In this document: one piece after another, positions 37,881 through 48,600 of the stretch
How positions within the stretch are numbered: the stretch's first letter is position 1
Layout: every line of letters starts with the position of its first letter
Source: Linum tenue
Lineage: Eukaryota; Streptophyta; Magnoliopsida; Malpighiales; Linaceae
Length of the DNA: 64,000 nt
NCBI GenBank assembly: GCA_946122785.1
Contig: CAMGYJ010000003.1
Span: 3,720,001 to 3,784,000 of the forward strand
Reading direction: 5' to 3'
Notes under the pieces: generated by a model
Seen by the model: the letters and a program-made list of their open reading frames with translations, nothing else
What the model was told of the DNA's origin: nothing
Database searches by the model: none
Program-made: the position numbers and the translations under genes

Positions 37881-38273
37881 TGTTGATGTGACTTGAATTG
37901 GACTATCAGCCGCTACGACAGGTAATCGGGGGTCCGGTGGGGGTGCGGGGGCAACGCCCCCGTCCCACGGTGTATGGGCTCAATGTTATTGGGGTTCGGT
38001 TCTGGGCCTGGTCTATAACCGTTTCCTTTGCCATATTGGATTAGGTTTAGACCCACATGGAGAAGTACTATAAATACTTCTCTCATACTCCTCTGTAATA
38101 TGTAATCTCCTCGATATAGTGAAACTGGCTCTCTCTCGCCCGTGGACGTAGCTAACACACATCATGTTAGTGAACCACGTAAATCGTGTGTCTGTGTTTT
38201 TCGATTCTCGCTTTCGTATTCTTGCTTTGTCGATTCCGGCGATTTCCCGATCCATAGCAGCGCTTTTATAACA
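37881..38273 (+). mobile_element. Copia LTR 3 (393 bp)
   Basis: It begins TGTTGATGTGACTTG after AAGGTGGAGATT (polypurine tract) and ends TTTATAACA, followed by TSD TAATC. It is the longest LTR and contains a G/C hairpin at 37,946-37,962. TATAAATA lies near 38,070. Confidence 0.92.
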
Positions 38274-38278
38274 TAATC

Positions 38279-38710
38279 AGTTATCAGGTTGAAGTCTCCC
38301 ACCACCAACCAAGGCATTTGAACTCTATGGTAGAGCTCTTTCAGCAGTTCACAGATCTTATGCTTGTTTTTTGTTTCCGGCCATCCATAAATGCCAATCA
38401 AGCGCCATTCTCTCTGAGAGCTAGTCCACTTGACCTTTGCATCTATATAATTTCATGTACAATTCTTCACCTCCACTAACACTTCTTCTTTCCACATGAG
38501 GAGTAGCCCTCCAGCTCTATTCTCTCATGCTGCTACTCCTTGCCCATCATAGTAGTCAAACTGTTTTATCTTTTGTTTCCATTCTTTTTCATACTGTCGT
38601 GTCTCCATCAAGAAGACCACTTCGGGATTGGTTTGACGTAACAACGTCTTCACCTTCTCAACTGTCGGGGTATTCCCGAGCCCCTGATAGTTGTAACTTA
38701 GGATGCTCAT
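38279..38710 (-). pseudogene. L1 ORF2 N-terminus: AP-type endonuclease
   Basis: It starts MSILSYNYQGLGNTPTVEKV and continues NPEVVFLMETRQYEKEW, both classical for plant L1 endonucleases. A stop at about 38,525 breaks the frame. It resumes LIGIYGWPETKNKHKI and MPWLVVGDFNLIT, including the catalytic GDFN. The Copia array inserted directly after this and the protein continues at 29,542 (DYIEKNGN). Confidence 0.88.
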
Positions 38711-39835
38711 TAGGCTAGGCGGCCCTGAGTGCTATCAGGGTCCGCCACATCGCCAACCATCTTCTGATTGTGTTTGAGGTTCTCTGTGTCTGCTAGTTTG
38801 GGGAAAACTAAAGTCTTCGCCTTCTTCTGACTTTTGCTCTCATTTTCCCCCTGAATGATGTTCTCCTCCGTAGGTTTTAGTCCTCTCTTTTGCGGGGTAA
38901 GTTGTGGAGGGTTTGTTTCCCTTGTTCCTGTCTTCTCCACACCCTCCCTCTTGGCTTCCTTTGTGTTTGTGCTATAATATTACTAGTTGTAAGTTGTTTC
39001 ACTGCTCCTGCTCTACCAGCTATATTGTTGTGTTCCTTAATGGTAGCATTGTCCACTGGTATATCTTCCTTTGCCTTTCCTGCAACATTAGATGCTTCAA
39101 TAGGTGTATGTGGCATCTGAGTAGTGCCCTCCTGTCCTTTCTCCATTGGGACATGCTCTTGTTCAGTCTCCTGTGCTTTAGAAACCACCTCCGCCTATTT
39201 TTCTTCTGGTTTTGAAGGTATTCCTTCTCCGAATTCGACCCTGAACTCTCCATATCAAATTTTTGTCGGAGTTGTCTCCATATATCTGCTTCTTCTTTTC
39301 TTCACCAATCCTGTTAGCAACTTTCTCAACCATTGACTGTGTTCTCAACTCTGCTAGGAAGTCTTTAATTTGAACCCAAATCTCCATTTTGTGAAGGTCT
39401 TCAGGTGTTGGCTTCTTGATCCACCAGCTAGCCATGAACAACATAGCGTTGTTTTCATAGTGCCATGGACCACCATAGCAAACCTTATTGCGATCATCCA
39501 TCTCAAGGAACTGAAAAGCAAAAAGGTTATTACCTAGTTCTGTGATCTGATAACTCTTTTTTAAGCCCCAACCTTTTGTTAGGGCTATTTTCATGGACTC
39601 AATATTTGGTTCCTTATCAGACAGGAGCCTCCCAACCAGACCCAGATGGCGAACATCTTCCATTCGAACCACATTCACATCAACATCCTCAACCTCAAGG
39701 AGGTTTTCTTCTTCCTCCTCTAGGGAGATCCGATTGAGTTGTTCTTCGATCCCCCCTCCCCCCGGTCGGGGAGTTCTCCTTTCTTTCAGACTCTTTTAGA
39801 GCTTCTTCATTCGCCTTATTGTTTGTGGACGCCAT
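38710..39835 (-). pseudogene. L1 ORF1 (DUF4283-type RNA-binding protein)
   Basis: It starts at ATG 39,835 (MASTNNKANEEALKE). A frame break follows near a C/G homopolymer at about 39,755. It then reads VRMEDVRHLGLVGRLLSDK, AFQFLEMDDRNKVCYGGPWH and EIWVQIKDF, the DUF4283 pattern of plant L1 ORF1 proteins. Charged linkers and a further frameshift near 39,200 precede the end at 38,710. A zinc knuckle is not evident. ORF1 proteins coat L1 RNA in ribonucleoprotein particles. The stop overlaps the ORF2 start. Confidence 0.85.
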
Positions 39836-40115
39836 TGTGCTTTCGTCAAGAACACCAGGAATCAACCTTCACACGTTGCACCAGAAAACTTGTAAAACAC
39901 TCTATCTATAGCAGCTTGAATCAAAAGGGGTTGCCTATGAAAATTGTATCACCAGAGCAACGTAAGCTGTGGAGAGTTCTGAGAGAGCTTATAATTGAGA
40001 CCGGAAACAGTAGTTTGCCTTGAGATAAGAGGAATCCAATCACCGTGTTTCAGCCGGAAACCCCTAGGGTTTCCGCCGCCAGAGAGCCAGCCCTCGCTAA
40101 ACGTATTTCTTAGTT

Positions 40116-41827
40116 AACTTAATGTGAATTGTAATTATACTTTTCCAATCTAGGTAAGTTCTAGCTTGACGAATATATTTGTTTCTCTCATAAGGTTCGA
40201 GTATATTCGTTCTTCTCAAAAAGCTATTGACTTACGAAAGGATACATGAAGGAAGAAATGGACTTTTGGGTTGGACGAGGTTGAAAGGCTTCGTAGTGTG
40301 ATATGGCTTTTTTTCTTTTGCTCAATTTTTATGGTTTTGAGGTCATATAAAGATGTGGGGGATGTAAAATTCATTGAATTATCAAGGTCGCGAGAGTATC
40401 TAGAATTGAATTCCAAAAGCTAACAACTCAAATTGATCTATATATACTGCTCCATCCAAATTAAACTAAATCATTGCACACAAGGGCGGACCCAGGGGCA
40501 TTTGGGGGTGTCCCGGGACACCGCTAAATTTTGGAAAAGCGATTATCCAACCTTCGGTAGTAATTTACATACGGAAAAAAAATATAGTTAATAGTCCGGG
40601 ACACCCTAAAATTTTAAAAAAGACAATTATCCTACTCTCGTTTGTAGTTTACATATGAGAATATAAGTGTTAGTTTGGGTAATTCAAACCCAGGACACTA
40701 CTATTATTAATAATAATATAATTTCCGTTAGACTACAACTTTTTTGTTGTTATATTTTAAACACTGTGTAAGTTTGAGTTGGGTATTTTTCAGAATATGA
40801 AAATATATCATGAAATTTTTTTAACTTGTCCGAGTTGAGTATTTTTTTTCATTTAAGTTTTTTTATTTAAAATTTATTTTTTTAAAGATGACACACTTAC
40901 GTAGTAAAATTTCTGGTTCCGAATTGCACAACTCAAATTAAAACGAAGGAGACAAGTTATAAGTGGCAATATATTGAATACGTACTTATTGTTAGGCCAT
41001 TCCTATCAAAAGTAGCAATGACAACTGACAAGCTTTGATGACTATGGTCTATGGCCGTATGGCGGCACCAGGCCAAGTTAGGCGGCTCAAGAAAAACGAC
41101 TTATAATTAAATACTGGGAAACCAAACATTCTCCAGCTAACTAACTAAGCTTATCAACTTTTAGATGCCACGAGAGAGTGACTTAGCGATCAAAGAATCA
41201 CTAATCATTATTAGTATACTAATTACTGTCAGCATCTTCTCTTTTTGTTTCCCTTTACTTAATTCTTAAATCAAGAGTAGCTCAACTACGGCTCTGTACG
41301 CCTTGTGTGTTGCTGCTTGACCACCTTTACGTTTGAACTTTGAAGTCAATAGTAATAATTAATTAAAAACAAGAGAGACCCAAGTCCTACCCTAATCATC
41401 ATCACGTATTGGAAAAGTAACTATTCAATAAATTTATATTCACATGTAGCTCCCATTTATTTTTTATATACGAGCTTGGTGTCCGACCCGTTGATCGGAA
41501 TGTCATTTTAATACAACGTATTTATGATATATATTTAAATTTATTAAATTATTTAAAATTCTAAATTTTTTATGACATTAAGCTAGCATCGAATTATGTT
41601 TTCATTTTTTAAAGTCTTATAACTTTTCATCGATCAATGATGAACACCGCAATCTGAATGATGATATTTATAACCAAACTTGTTAAATTGATTTAAGTTA
41701 TTGAGCCAGTCAGGTAAGTTGTTTGAAGTTTAATGGTTTGATTGAGTCCAACTTGTTTGAGACGTTTTACACTTTTTCTAAATATATATATATATATGTA
41801 TGTATGTATATATGTATGTATGAATGT
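40116..41827. other. AT-rich intergenic, with hAT-like terminus at 40,488
   Basis: No gene is seen. GGGCGGACCCAGGGGCATTT at about 40,488 resembles hAT ends. It is followed by two related units of roughly 85 bp, each starting GTCC(C)GGGACACC (about 40,512 and 40,597), which look like a decayed non-autonomous hAT. The matching right end was not found. A (TA/GTAT)n microsatellite lies at 41,784-41,830. Confidence 0.5.
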
Positions 41828-42209
41828 ATGGTGGCGTCTTTGATGCACTCACTTTTTTGGGTGCATTCAGTGCACTCACTTCATAACCGTCATTTTAAAC
41901 AATAACGCACATGAATTTGCACAAAAACTATTAAAGATTTACTTTAATTTGAAGGATTTAGAATTTAGAGATTTAGGGTTAGGGTTAGGATTAGGGTTTA
42001 CAGTTTGGAGTTTAGGGCTAGGGCTATAACTTAAAATTGGAGGTCTAGGGGCTAGGGCTTAGGGTAATTGGCTAATTAGTTGTTATCATATGTTATATCA
42101 TCATATTATACTAATTCTACAAATTCAAAATCCGACACCTTAAGACCAGTTTTTGAGTAGGGTGCATTGAATGCACTCATTTTTGTTAGTGCACCGAAGT
42201 AGTCATCAT
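41828..42209. mobile_element. MITE-like element with telomere-like core
   Basis: The left end ATGGTGGCGTCTTTGATGCA pairs with the right end (reverse complement ATGATGACTACTTCGGTGCA). Both continue into TG(A/G)GTGCATTCA(A/G)TGCAC. The core at about 41,945-42,065 has degenerate TTTAGGGTTAGGG words. No ORF of substance. TSD unresolved. Confidence 0.6.
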
Positions 42210-42809
42210 ATATATATAAGAGATAATAAAAAATTAAATGATTAAAATGGAATGTACCTCGCTTATATCTATTAAATTTATATTCCATAAAAAACTATCT
42301 ATCTCGGTACGATAGTACCCATCCACCATCCCCTTCCCTCTCTCCCCCTCCCCTCTTCCAACAATCTGACCGCTGGCTTTGTGAAAACCATTTTAGAACA
42401 CGACTTTGGTCGGACCTGGTATAACCGATGGGCCGGTAGAGGTTTAACAACCTTGGTTATAACACTCGTGAATAATTATACATGACTTGTCTATTTGATA
42501 ATGTACTCAATTAGTTGCGTATGGTTGAAAAAATTGACATAACAAAAAAAGAGTTTGTCTGAAAAAATATAGCATAAATAGGAAACACACCATCATAATC
42601 TTTAGCTAATATTTCTTTCTTTTCTTGAGAAATAATACACATATATCAATATCTACAACTTTAAGTATTATACACAATACAATAACAAAATTAGTAAGAA
42701 AATAACATTATCTATCCATACTCTATGCAATGAAGAAAATGGTTATCAGTCAACATACTCAATTTTAGTTGAAGGAAAATCTTATTCACTCAACAAAAAA
42801 AAATTAAAC

Positions 42810-43454
42810 TGTTTGAGCCCGGTTCCCTTCGGTTCCACCTCGCTTGACCTCCACCCTTTCGTACACCTCCGGGGCGCCTGGACCCTACAAGGACAAGCGC
42901 CTAAAGGGCTTTGGAACGCCCGTTAGCACTCCAACGCTCAAGTTAGAAGTGAATCTAGAGAGAGAAGTGTAAGTCGGGTTTTAGTGTGAGAAGCCAACCT
43001 GCGTAAATGCTACCTACCGAGTACTATTTATACTCGTTGGGGATCCGACCAGGCTCCTGGAATCGTGCTCCACGTCAGCGCGTCATTTAATGCTTGGTCG
43101 GTCCAACGGTCGGGTATTTACACGTGGCAGCTCCCGGACCTCGGTGCCCAGGCGCCCGGCAGGACCACCTTTCCAGGTGGCGCGTTCTCCTCTTCCTGAC
43201 TCCTAGGCCACCTGGTCCCCGCATCTATTTTTGTCGTTATGCGCCCCCTCCTCCGCGACTGGGCTTTTCCTCAGCTCTTGTTATCCACTCATGCTCCTAA
43301 TTGGGTTTGGGCCCGGCTATACCTTCCGGGCTCATGTCCCTCACTTATTTGGTCCATGTGCCTATATCCAACACTTCTAATTGGGCTTGAGCCCCTACCA
43401 TACCCTCCGAGTTCATGTCCCCCACTGGCTTGGTCCATGAGCCTATACCCAACA
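42810..43454 (-). mobile_element. Solo LTR, 645 bp, TSD TAAAC
   Basis: On the minus strand: TGTTGGGTATAGGCTCATGG...GAACCGGGCTCAAACA, with a TATA box CGAGTATAAATAGTAC. Exact 5-bp duplication TAAAC at 42,805-42,809 and 43,455-43,459. GC-rich compared with its AT-rich surroundings. No internal domain survives, so Copia versus gypsy cannot be decided here. Confidence 0.88.
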
Positions 43455-43459
43455 TAAAC

Positions 43460-44100
43460 CTATCTTATGGTACCTACCTCGCTAACGCACATGACCACAT
43501 CAATGCGTTCATGAAAACTTTGCCCGACTTTCATGATTTGTCTTGTACTCCGCTTATTCCATATTAAACTAATTAAATATGAATGATACATATTATCAAT
43601 TACTCTATAAATATAAAAGATTTAAAAAATAATGAAATCATTTACAAAATTGGTATTTATAAATTGTGTTATTTTAAACTCACCAATGGGTCCAATCATG
43701 ACGTATTATCAAGAGATTTAGAATTTAACTACTAACTGAACTAAAACTTTCAAAGAACTTATCACTTATAGTTTGCATAACAATATCGTTGCTTTATGGT
43801 AGTTCTAATAAATAATACTAAGTTAAGAATTCTACATCATATCTACACATTCACTACTACAATTTAATATGCAATATTTGAATAAATTATATTTAGGTTG
43901 CAATTTTAAAATTCTGATCCATTTATAAGATAGACGTAAATTAAATTTATTATTAAAATCAAATTCAAATAATCGAAATATGAAATTTAAATATCAAACA
44001 CCAAGGAAAGTACGTATGGGAGAGTTAGTGGGCTAGCTACAAATAGTAGAATAGTCATATGATTTTCAGATGTTAGGTTTTTTATTTTTTTATTTAAAAA
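43460..44100. other. AT-rich intergenic, nothing recognised
   Basis: Very AT-rich with no ORF, RNA gene or transposon end. Confidence 0.6.
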
Positions 44101-44104
44101 AATA

Positions 44105-44260
44105 CAAACCATTTCTTTAGTGTAAGTGGTAATGATTGTTGTCTTTCTCTAAAAAGATCATGGTTCAAACCCCGAAACTGATAAATTTTTTTTCTTATGG
44201 ATAAGGAATAAATAATTTATCTTTCCTACTTTCGCTCTCGTGGCCCAAAATTTGAAATCC
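44105..44260 (+). mobile_element. tRNA-derived SINE-like unit
   Basis: It has an A-box-like TAGTGTAAGTGG at 44,118 and a B-box-like GGTTCAAACCC at 44,162-44,172, with tRNA-like spacing. A pyrimidine-rich 3' part (CTTTCCTACTTTCGCTCT...AAATTTGAAAT) is shared with 51,785-51,945. No TSD resolved. Confidence 0.5.
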
Positions 44261-44451
44261 TGAAAAACTGCCACAAACTCTTCTATAATATATTTGTAGA
44301 TTCATAATTAATTTTTATAATATTAAATAGATTGCAATGAAAAAGCGAAACAATGAAATAAATTAGTGAGATGCAAGGAATGGCTGAATATAATATATTT
44401 TTAATAGTTTTTCTTTAAATTACACACTATATGTGTCGACGACCTACCCGA

Positions 44452-45220
44452 TAGGGGTGAACAAACACACCCGCAAACCGACCCACCCGTCCAACCCGAC
44501 CCAATCCACCCGTATTTACCGCTAAAACGAAGGTTTTGGGTTGGGTGAGCGTTTTCTTTTGTACAACCCGCCTCTTTTGGGTTGGGTTTGAATTTTGGAT
44601 TACACAACCCGTAGAACCCGACCCAACTCGTGTTCCAACTATTAGTATGAGTTTGAATCTAAAAAATATTTATGTAGTATATAGTCATATACTAATGAGA
44701 AAATTAAGATATTTCGCCATGTTTTTCTCTCATGGTCTCCCTAATCTAATGCATTCTTCGACTTAAAGTTTAGACATAAATTGAATATAGTTATGATTCA
44801 CGTAATCCTTTTTCTTGTGTACAATTTTAATAGAATAACATATGATGGATGCGTTTGTTTATAACATTTTTCGCCTATTTCAACAAATATCGTGAAAAAC
44901 AAGACATATGTTGAAGTAAATTACATTTTATTAAAATTTAAACAACATTTGTGAATTTTCATACCTTTTCACCTTGGTTCATTCGTTTGAAATTTTAATT
45001 AGTTATAAAATATTTTTATGATGTAGAATAATTATATATTTTATGTTGGGTTGGGTTTTTACTTAAAAATATCGTCAACCCGACCCAACCCAATTAGAAA
45101 CAAACCGTAGGGTTTAATGTTTTTTTAGTGGGTTTGGGTTTGATATTTTCCAAACCGCAATACATGAGTCGGGTGATTAAAATGACTAAACCCGAACCAC
45201 TCAACCCATGTACACCCCTA
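44452..45220. mobile_element. hAT-like element, TAGGGGTG...CACCCCTA ends, 8-bp TSD
   Basis: Termini TAGGGGTGAACAA and (reverse complement) TAGGGGTGTACATGGG. Exact 8-bp duplication CTACCCGA at 44,444-44,451 and 45,221-45,228. Subterminal zones are rich in AACCCGACCCAACCC. No transposase. The same terminus style occurs at 14,545-16,181 and 48,019-48,342. Confidence 0.82.
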
Positions 45221-45665
45221 CTACCCGAAGCATGTCCGATAATAAATCATCCAACTTAATTCCTCTCTATCATTGAACGAGTATTGGAATCGAGATACCT
45301 CGCACCTACCTCTCCATTGTCATTCCTAAATAGATGGGCGTTTGAAAACCTGGGCTAGGAAAATGGGTTTTTTACAAGACAGTTACCGGCCCACAGTGAA
45401 CTCGCAGCCCAATTCTCTGCCCTTTCTCGACGACTATACAAAGTCAAAGAGCTTCCAGAATCCAGAGTTTGGATATAAAAACAGGGGATTTTCCCTCCTT
45501 TTACTATTTTGACAATAATCGGCCACCTAAAAACCACCTAACAACAACTATAAAACACCAATGGCGAAGAGGATTCCACCAACGAAACGAGCTTCTCCAG
45601 GCTGATCTTCGATTCCAGTCGCATCCACTTTCCGTTAGCTCAACCACCGTTCACCGTCGAGAGGC

Positions 45666-48600
45666 ATGAAGAACTACTTCCAGCACAACGGATTCCGGGG
45701 GCGCCGGATCAGGAGAAGAGTACTGCTGTCCTTATTACCATCACTCCTCGCCGCCGTCGCCGTCACCGGCTTACTTCTCCTCCCTCCGGCGTCCGTGAAT
45801 ATTACTCCGTTGTCGCTGATCAGGAATCGGGGTATGGCTGAGCCTAACGAGACGAAGCCGTGCGCTACAGTTGAGGAAATGGGACAGAGCTTCAGGGACG
45901 GACCCTGGAAGGAAAGCTTGAAACTCAGGCGGATCATTCGCCGGCACTTTCTCATCAACGGTGAGCTTTCGGCCGTTGACTTGAGTAAATATAGAAACCC
46001 ATTGAAATTGATAGCAATCATTTAAGTCATTGACTAGAAAATATCGGGTAATTGTCTTATGCTCGATATTGCATTAGTTTAACCATGGTTCAAACTTTTT
46101 CATCTCGTTAAAATTGTCTATTGACTCTGATATCCGGTATTTTCGGTCCGACCGGACGGTACGATTTCTAACGCATAGGTAGTTTTGTTAGTGAATGGTA
46201 TATTATCAACAATTGAATCTCTATCAATAACTCGAGTTATTATAACCATTAGTTTGGTTGTTGACTTGATATCTGAGTTTTTTTGAAATCGAGATGCTTT
46301 ATGTTCAAATCCCAATGACCTCATATTTTCTGTACAAATTTTATGCCTATACGAGTAGCTTTCGTTTGACAGGCGTAAATGGTCTATCATTCATGATTGA
46401 ATCTTTAACAACTCGAGTTATTAAGACCACTAATAATGTCAAGTTGTGCAGGTGCTTCAAGAGTGAGGGATCTTCCATCAGAAGAATTCTGCAGACATGG
46501 ATTCGTGCTTGGGAGATCATCAGAAGCAGGTTTTGGGAACGAGATGTACAAGATCTTAAATGCTGCAGCTTTGAGCATGATGCTGAAACGTTCATTGATC
46601 ATTTGTCAAACCAGGCATATATACAACATTGGTTCTTTCTCCATCCTCCCCATGATCCTACATTCTAGAGTCTCGTTTCATTTTTCAGTATGTGCAAACT
46701 TAGGTTGCTCAAAGTATTAAATTTTTTGGAGTCGAACAACTTCTTCAGGGGTAAATATCCTTTTGGGGACTACATAACCTACTCCAATCAAACCTTCACC
46801 ATGGATGAAGTCCAGAATCTGTGGAGGCAGAATGGCTGTGTGGAAAAATATGGAAGACAGTTGGTTGTAAGGATTGACGAGTTCCTGAAGCCGGCCAAAA
46901 CCAACGTCCTCTGCAGCAATTGGAGGAACTGGGAGCAGCCAATAATATGGTAAAGTGTACAAATCAATTGAATCAGATGCTGCTACTATGTTGATAGATG
47001 GCGGAGAAACAGATCATCCAACGATGTCAGAACATGCTAATGTCTGGCTAATTAAACCCATCATCACCCAACTGGTTAGTATGTGACAAATTTTGATGTC
47101 TGGCTGCAGGTTTCAGAACACAACCGATGCCACTGCGAGCCAGTTCTTCCTGAAGAACGTGCACCCTGAGATGAGAAGTGCTGCAGCTGAGTTATTTGGA
47201 CCTTCGGAGCAGCTCCATTCTCGACCAAATGTCTTCGGCGAGCTGATGTCGTTTCTCATATCTCCGTCGCCAGAGGTGAAGGAGGCGGTGGACATGGTGC
47301 TTGCTGGTGGCCCGGATCCTGACATCTCTTTGCATATGCGTATGCTTATGAATAGGTAGGCTTTTAACTATCCTTTTCGTCATAAAATTAACTTGTCTCA
47401 ATAACTCGAGTTGTCGAAAGAGGTCAATGTATGATACCTAACCACTATCGTATTTCAGGCCAGTGAGAGCAGTGCAGGCAGCACTGAACTGTGTCAGGAA
47501 AGCGATGCATAACCTGCCAAATCAGCGCAAACGCAGGCTGGTTTTGGTTTCGGATACACCGTCTGTTCTACAAAGCCTTATTGACGACATAAGTCGATTC
47601 GCAGAGGTAATCCAAAACACTGCAATGCATAGCTACAGAGGCAATGTTTGATCCCCCCAACAATCTATAAACTACTTCGTTCTGTTTTTTTTTGTTCTGT
47701 TCTGTAAACAGGTTGTTCATTTCGATTATGAAAAGTTCCAAGGAAATATGCCCTCTATTGACCATGACGACGACCAGAACATGAGTTTGAGAGTGAAGGA
47801 TTGGGGGCCGGCGCCGAGATGGGTCGCGTTCGTTGATTTCTTCCTCGCGGCGCGAGCTAAGCATGCCGTCGTTTCTGGTGCTCACCGGCGGGTTGGTACG
47901 ACTTATGCTCAGCTGATTGCAGCATTTGCTGCAGCCAACCAGCTCGGTAAGTAATGGTCTATCCGATCGAGTTTGTTAACGATTCAAATCATCTAGTCTG
48001 AATAACTCGAGTTGCTAATAGAGAGATGGCAAATGGATCCAATTGACACCTAAACATTAGATCAACATGTAAATCTTGAAAAGATTAGGTGCTAAAATGT
48101 CATGATGAAAAATTTTAGGTTTTAAAACGCAACTTTCAATGGTATTTTATGTTAAAAAGGTAAAATTTAGGTATTAGATGTATAACAAAAAAATATATGT
48201 ACTAAATTGTAGTTTTTCAAATTATCCATGAATCCATTCCACCAATCTTATTGAATTCGGATTAAATGGATTGGATTGATTGTATATTTTAGTGGATGGA
48301 ATGGATGGAGTTGGCGGATTGGATACGAAATTGTCACCTCTAGTTGATAGGAAAGGGTTTTTGTATGAGTTTTGATGTTTTTTACACGCCTCGTCAAACA
48401 AAAGTCTAGCGGTAGTCTTTCAATTTGTACATGTTGGTCATATCAACGCTGTGTTAAACCATTGTTTATATTGAGAGTCGTCATGATTTGAACACGTGAC
48501 ATCACGATCAAACCAACCCCTATATCGTATCCAGAACAAACTAATCTCAATAACATGAGTTATTGGGATTAAATGATTTGTTGATTAACATAGTATCATA

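Larger units (their letters stand above)
29548..38273 (+). mobile_element. Copia array: LTR-internal(truncated)-LTR-internal-LTR, TSD TAATC
   Basis: Three LTRs of one family lie at 29,548-29,821, 32,705-33,027 and 37,881-38,273, each starting TGTTGAT and ending TTTATAACA. The whole array is flanked by the 5-bp duplication TAATC (29,543-29,547 and 38,274-38,278), inside the L1 endonuclease codons. The first unit ends within RT and runs straight into the middle LTR. The second unit reaches the 3' LTR through the polypurine stretch AAGGTGGAGATT. Gag resembles the Tork/Tnt1 lineage (KIEKFTGKNSFAIWQIKM). Confidence 0.92.
24466..40102 (-). mobile_element. Near full-length L1 LINE with two nested LTR insertions
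   Basis: The 13-bp word GTATTTCTTAGTT is present at 24,453-24,465 and 40,103-40,115. A T-run at the left end marks the minus-strand 3' tail. The right end opens (on minus) with AGCGAGGGCTGGCTCTCTGG and a leader containing AAACCCTAG. Between them, minus-strand L1 modules run in correct order: ORF1 (39,835-38,710), endonuclease, RT, zf-RVT and RNase H. They are interrupted by a Copia array (29,548-38,273) and a solo LTR (25,161-26,793). Subtracting both and their TSD copies leaves about 5.27 kb. Stops, frameshifts and an RT deletion make it defective. Confidence 0.92.

Noticed and set aside
41940..42065. True telomere or chromosome end
   Set aside because: The TTTAGGG words are degenerate, short and enclosed by inverted repeats with ordinary sequence on both sides.
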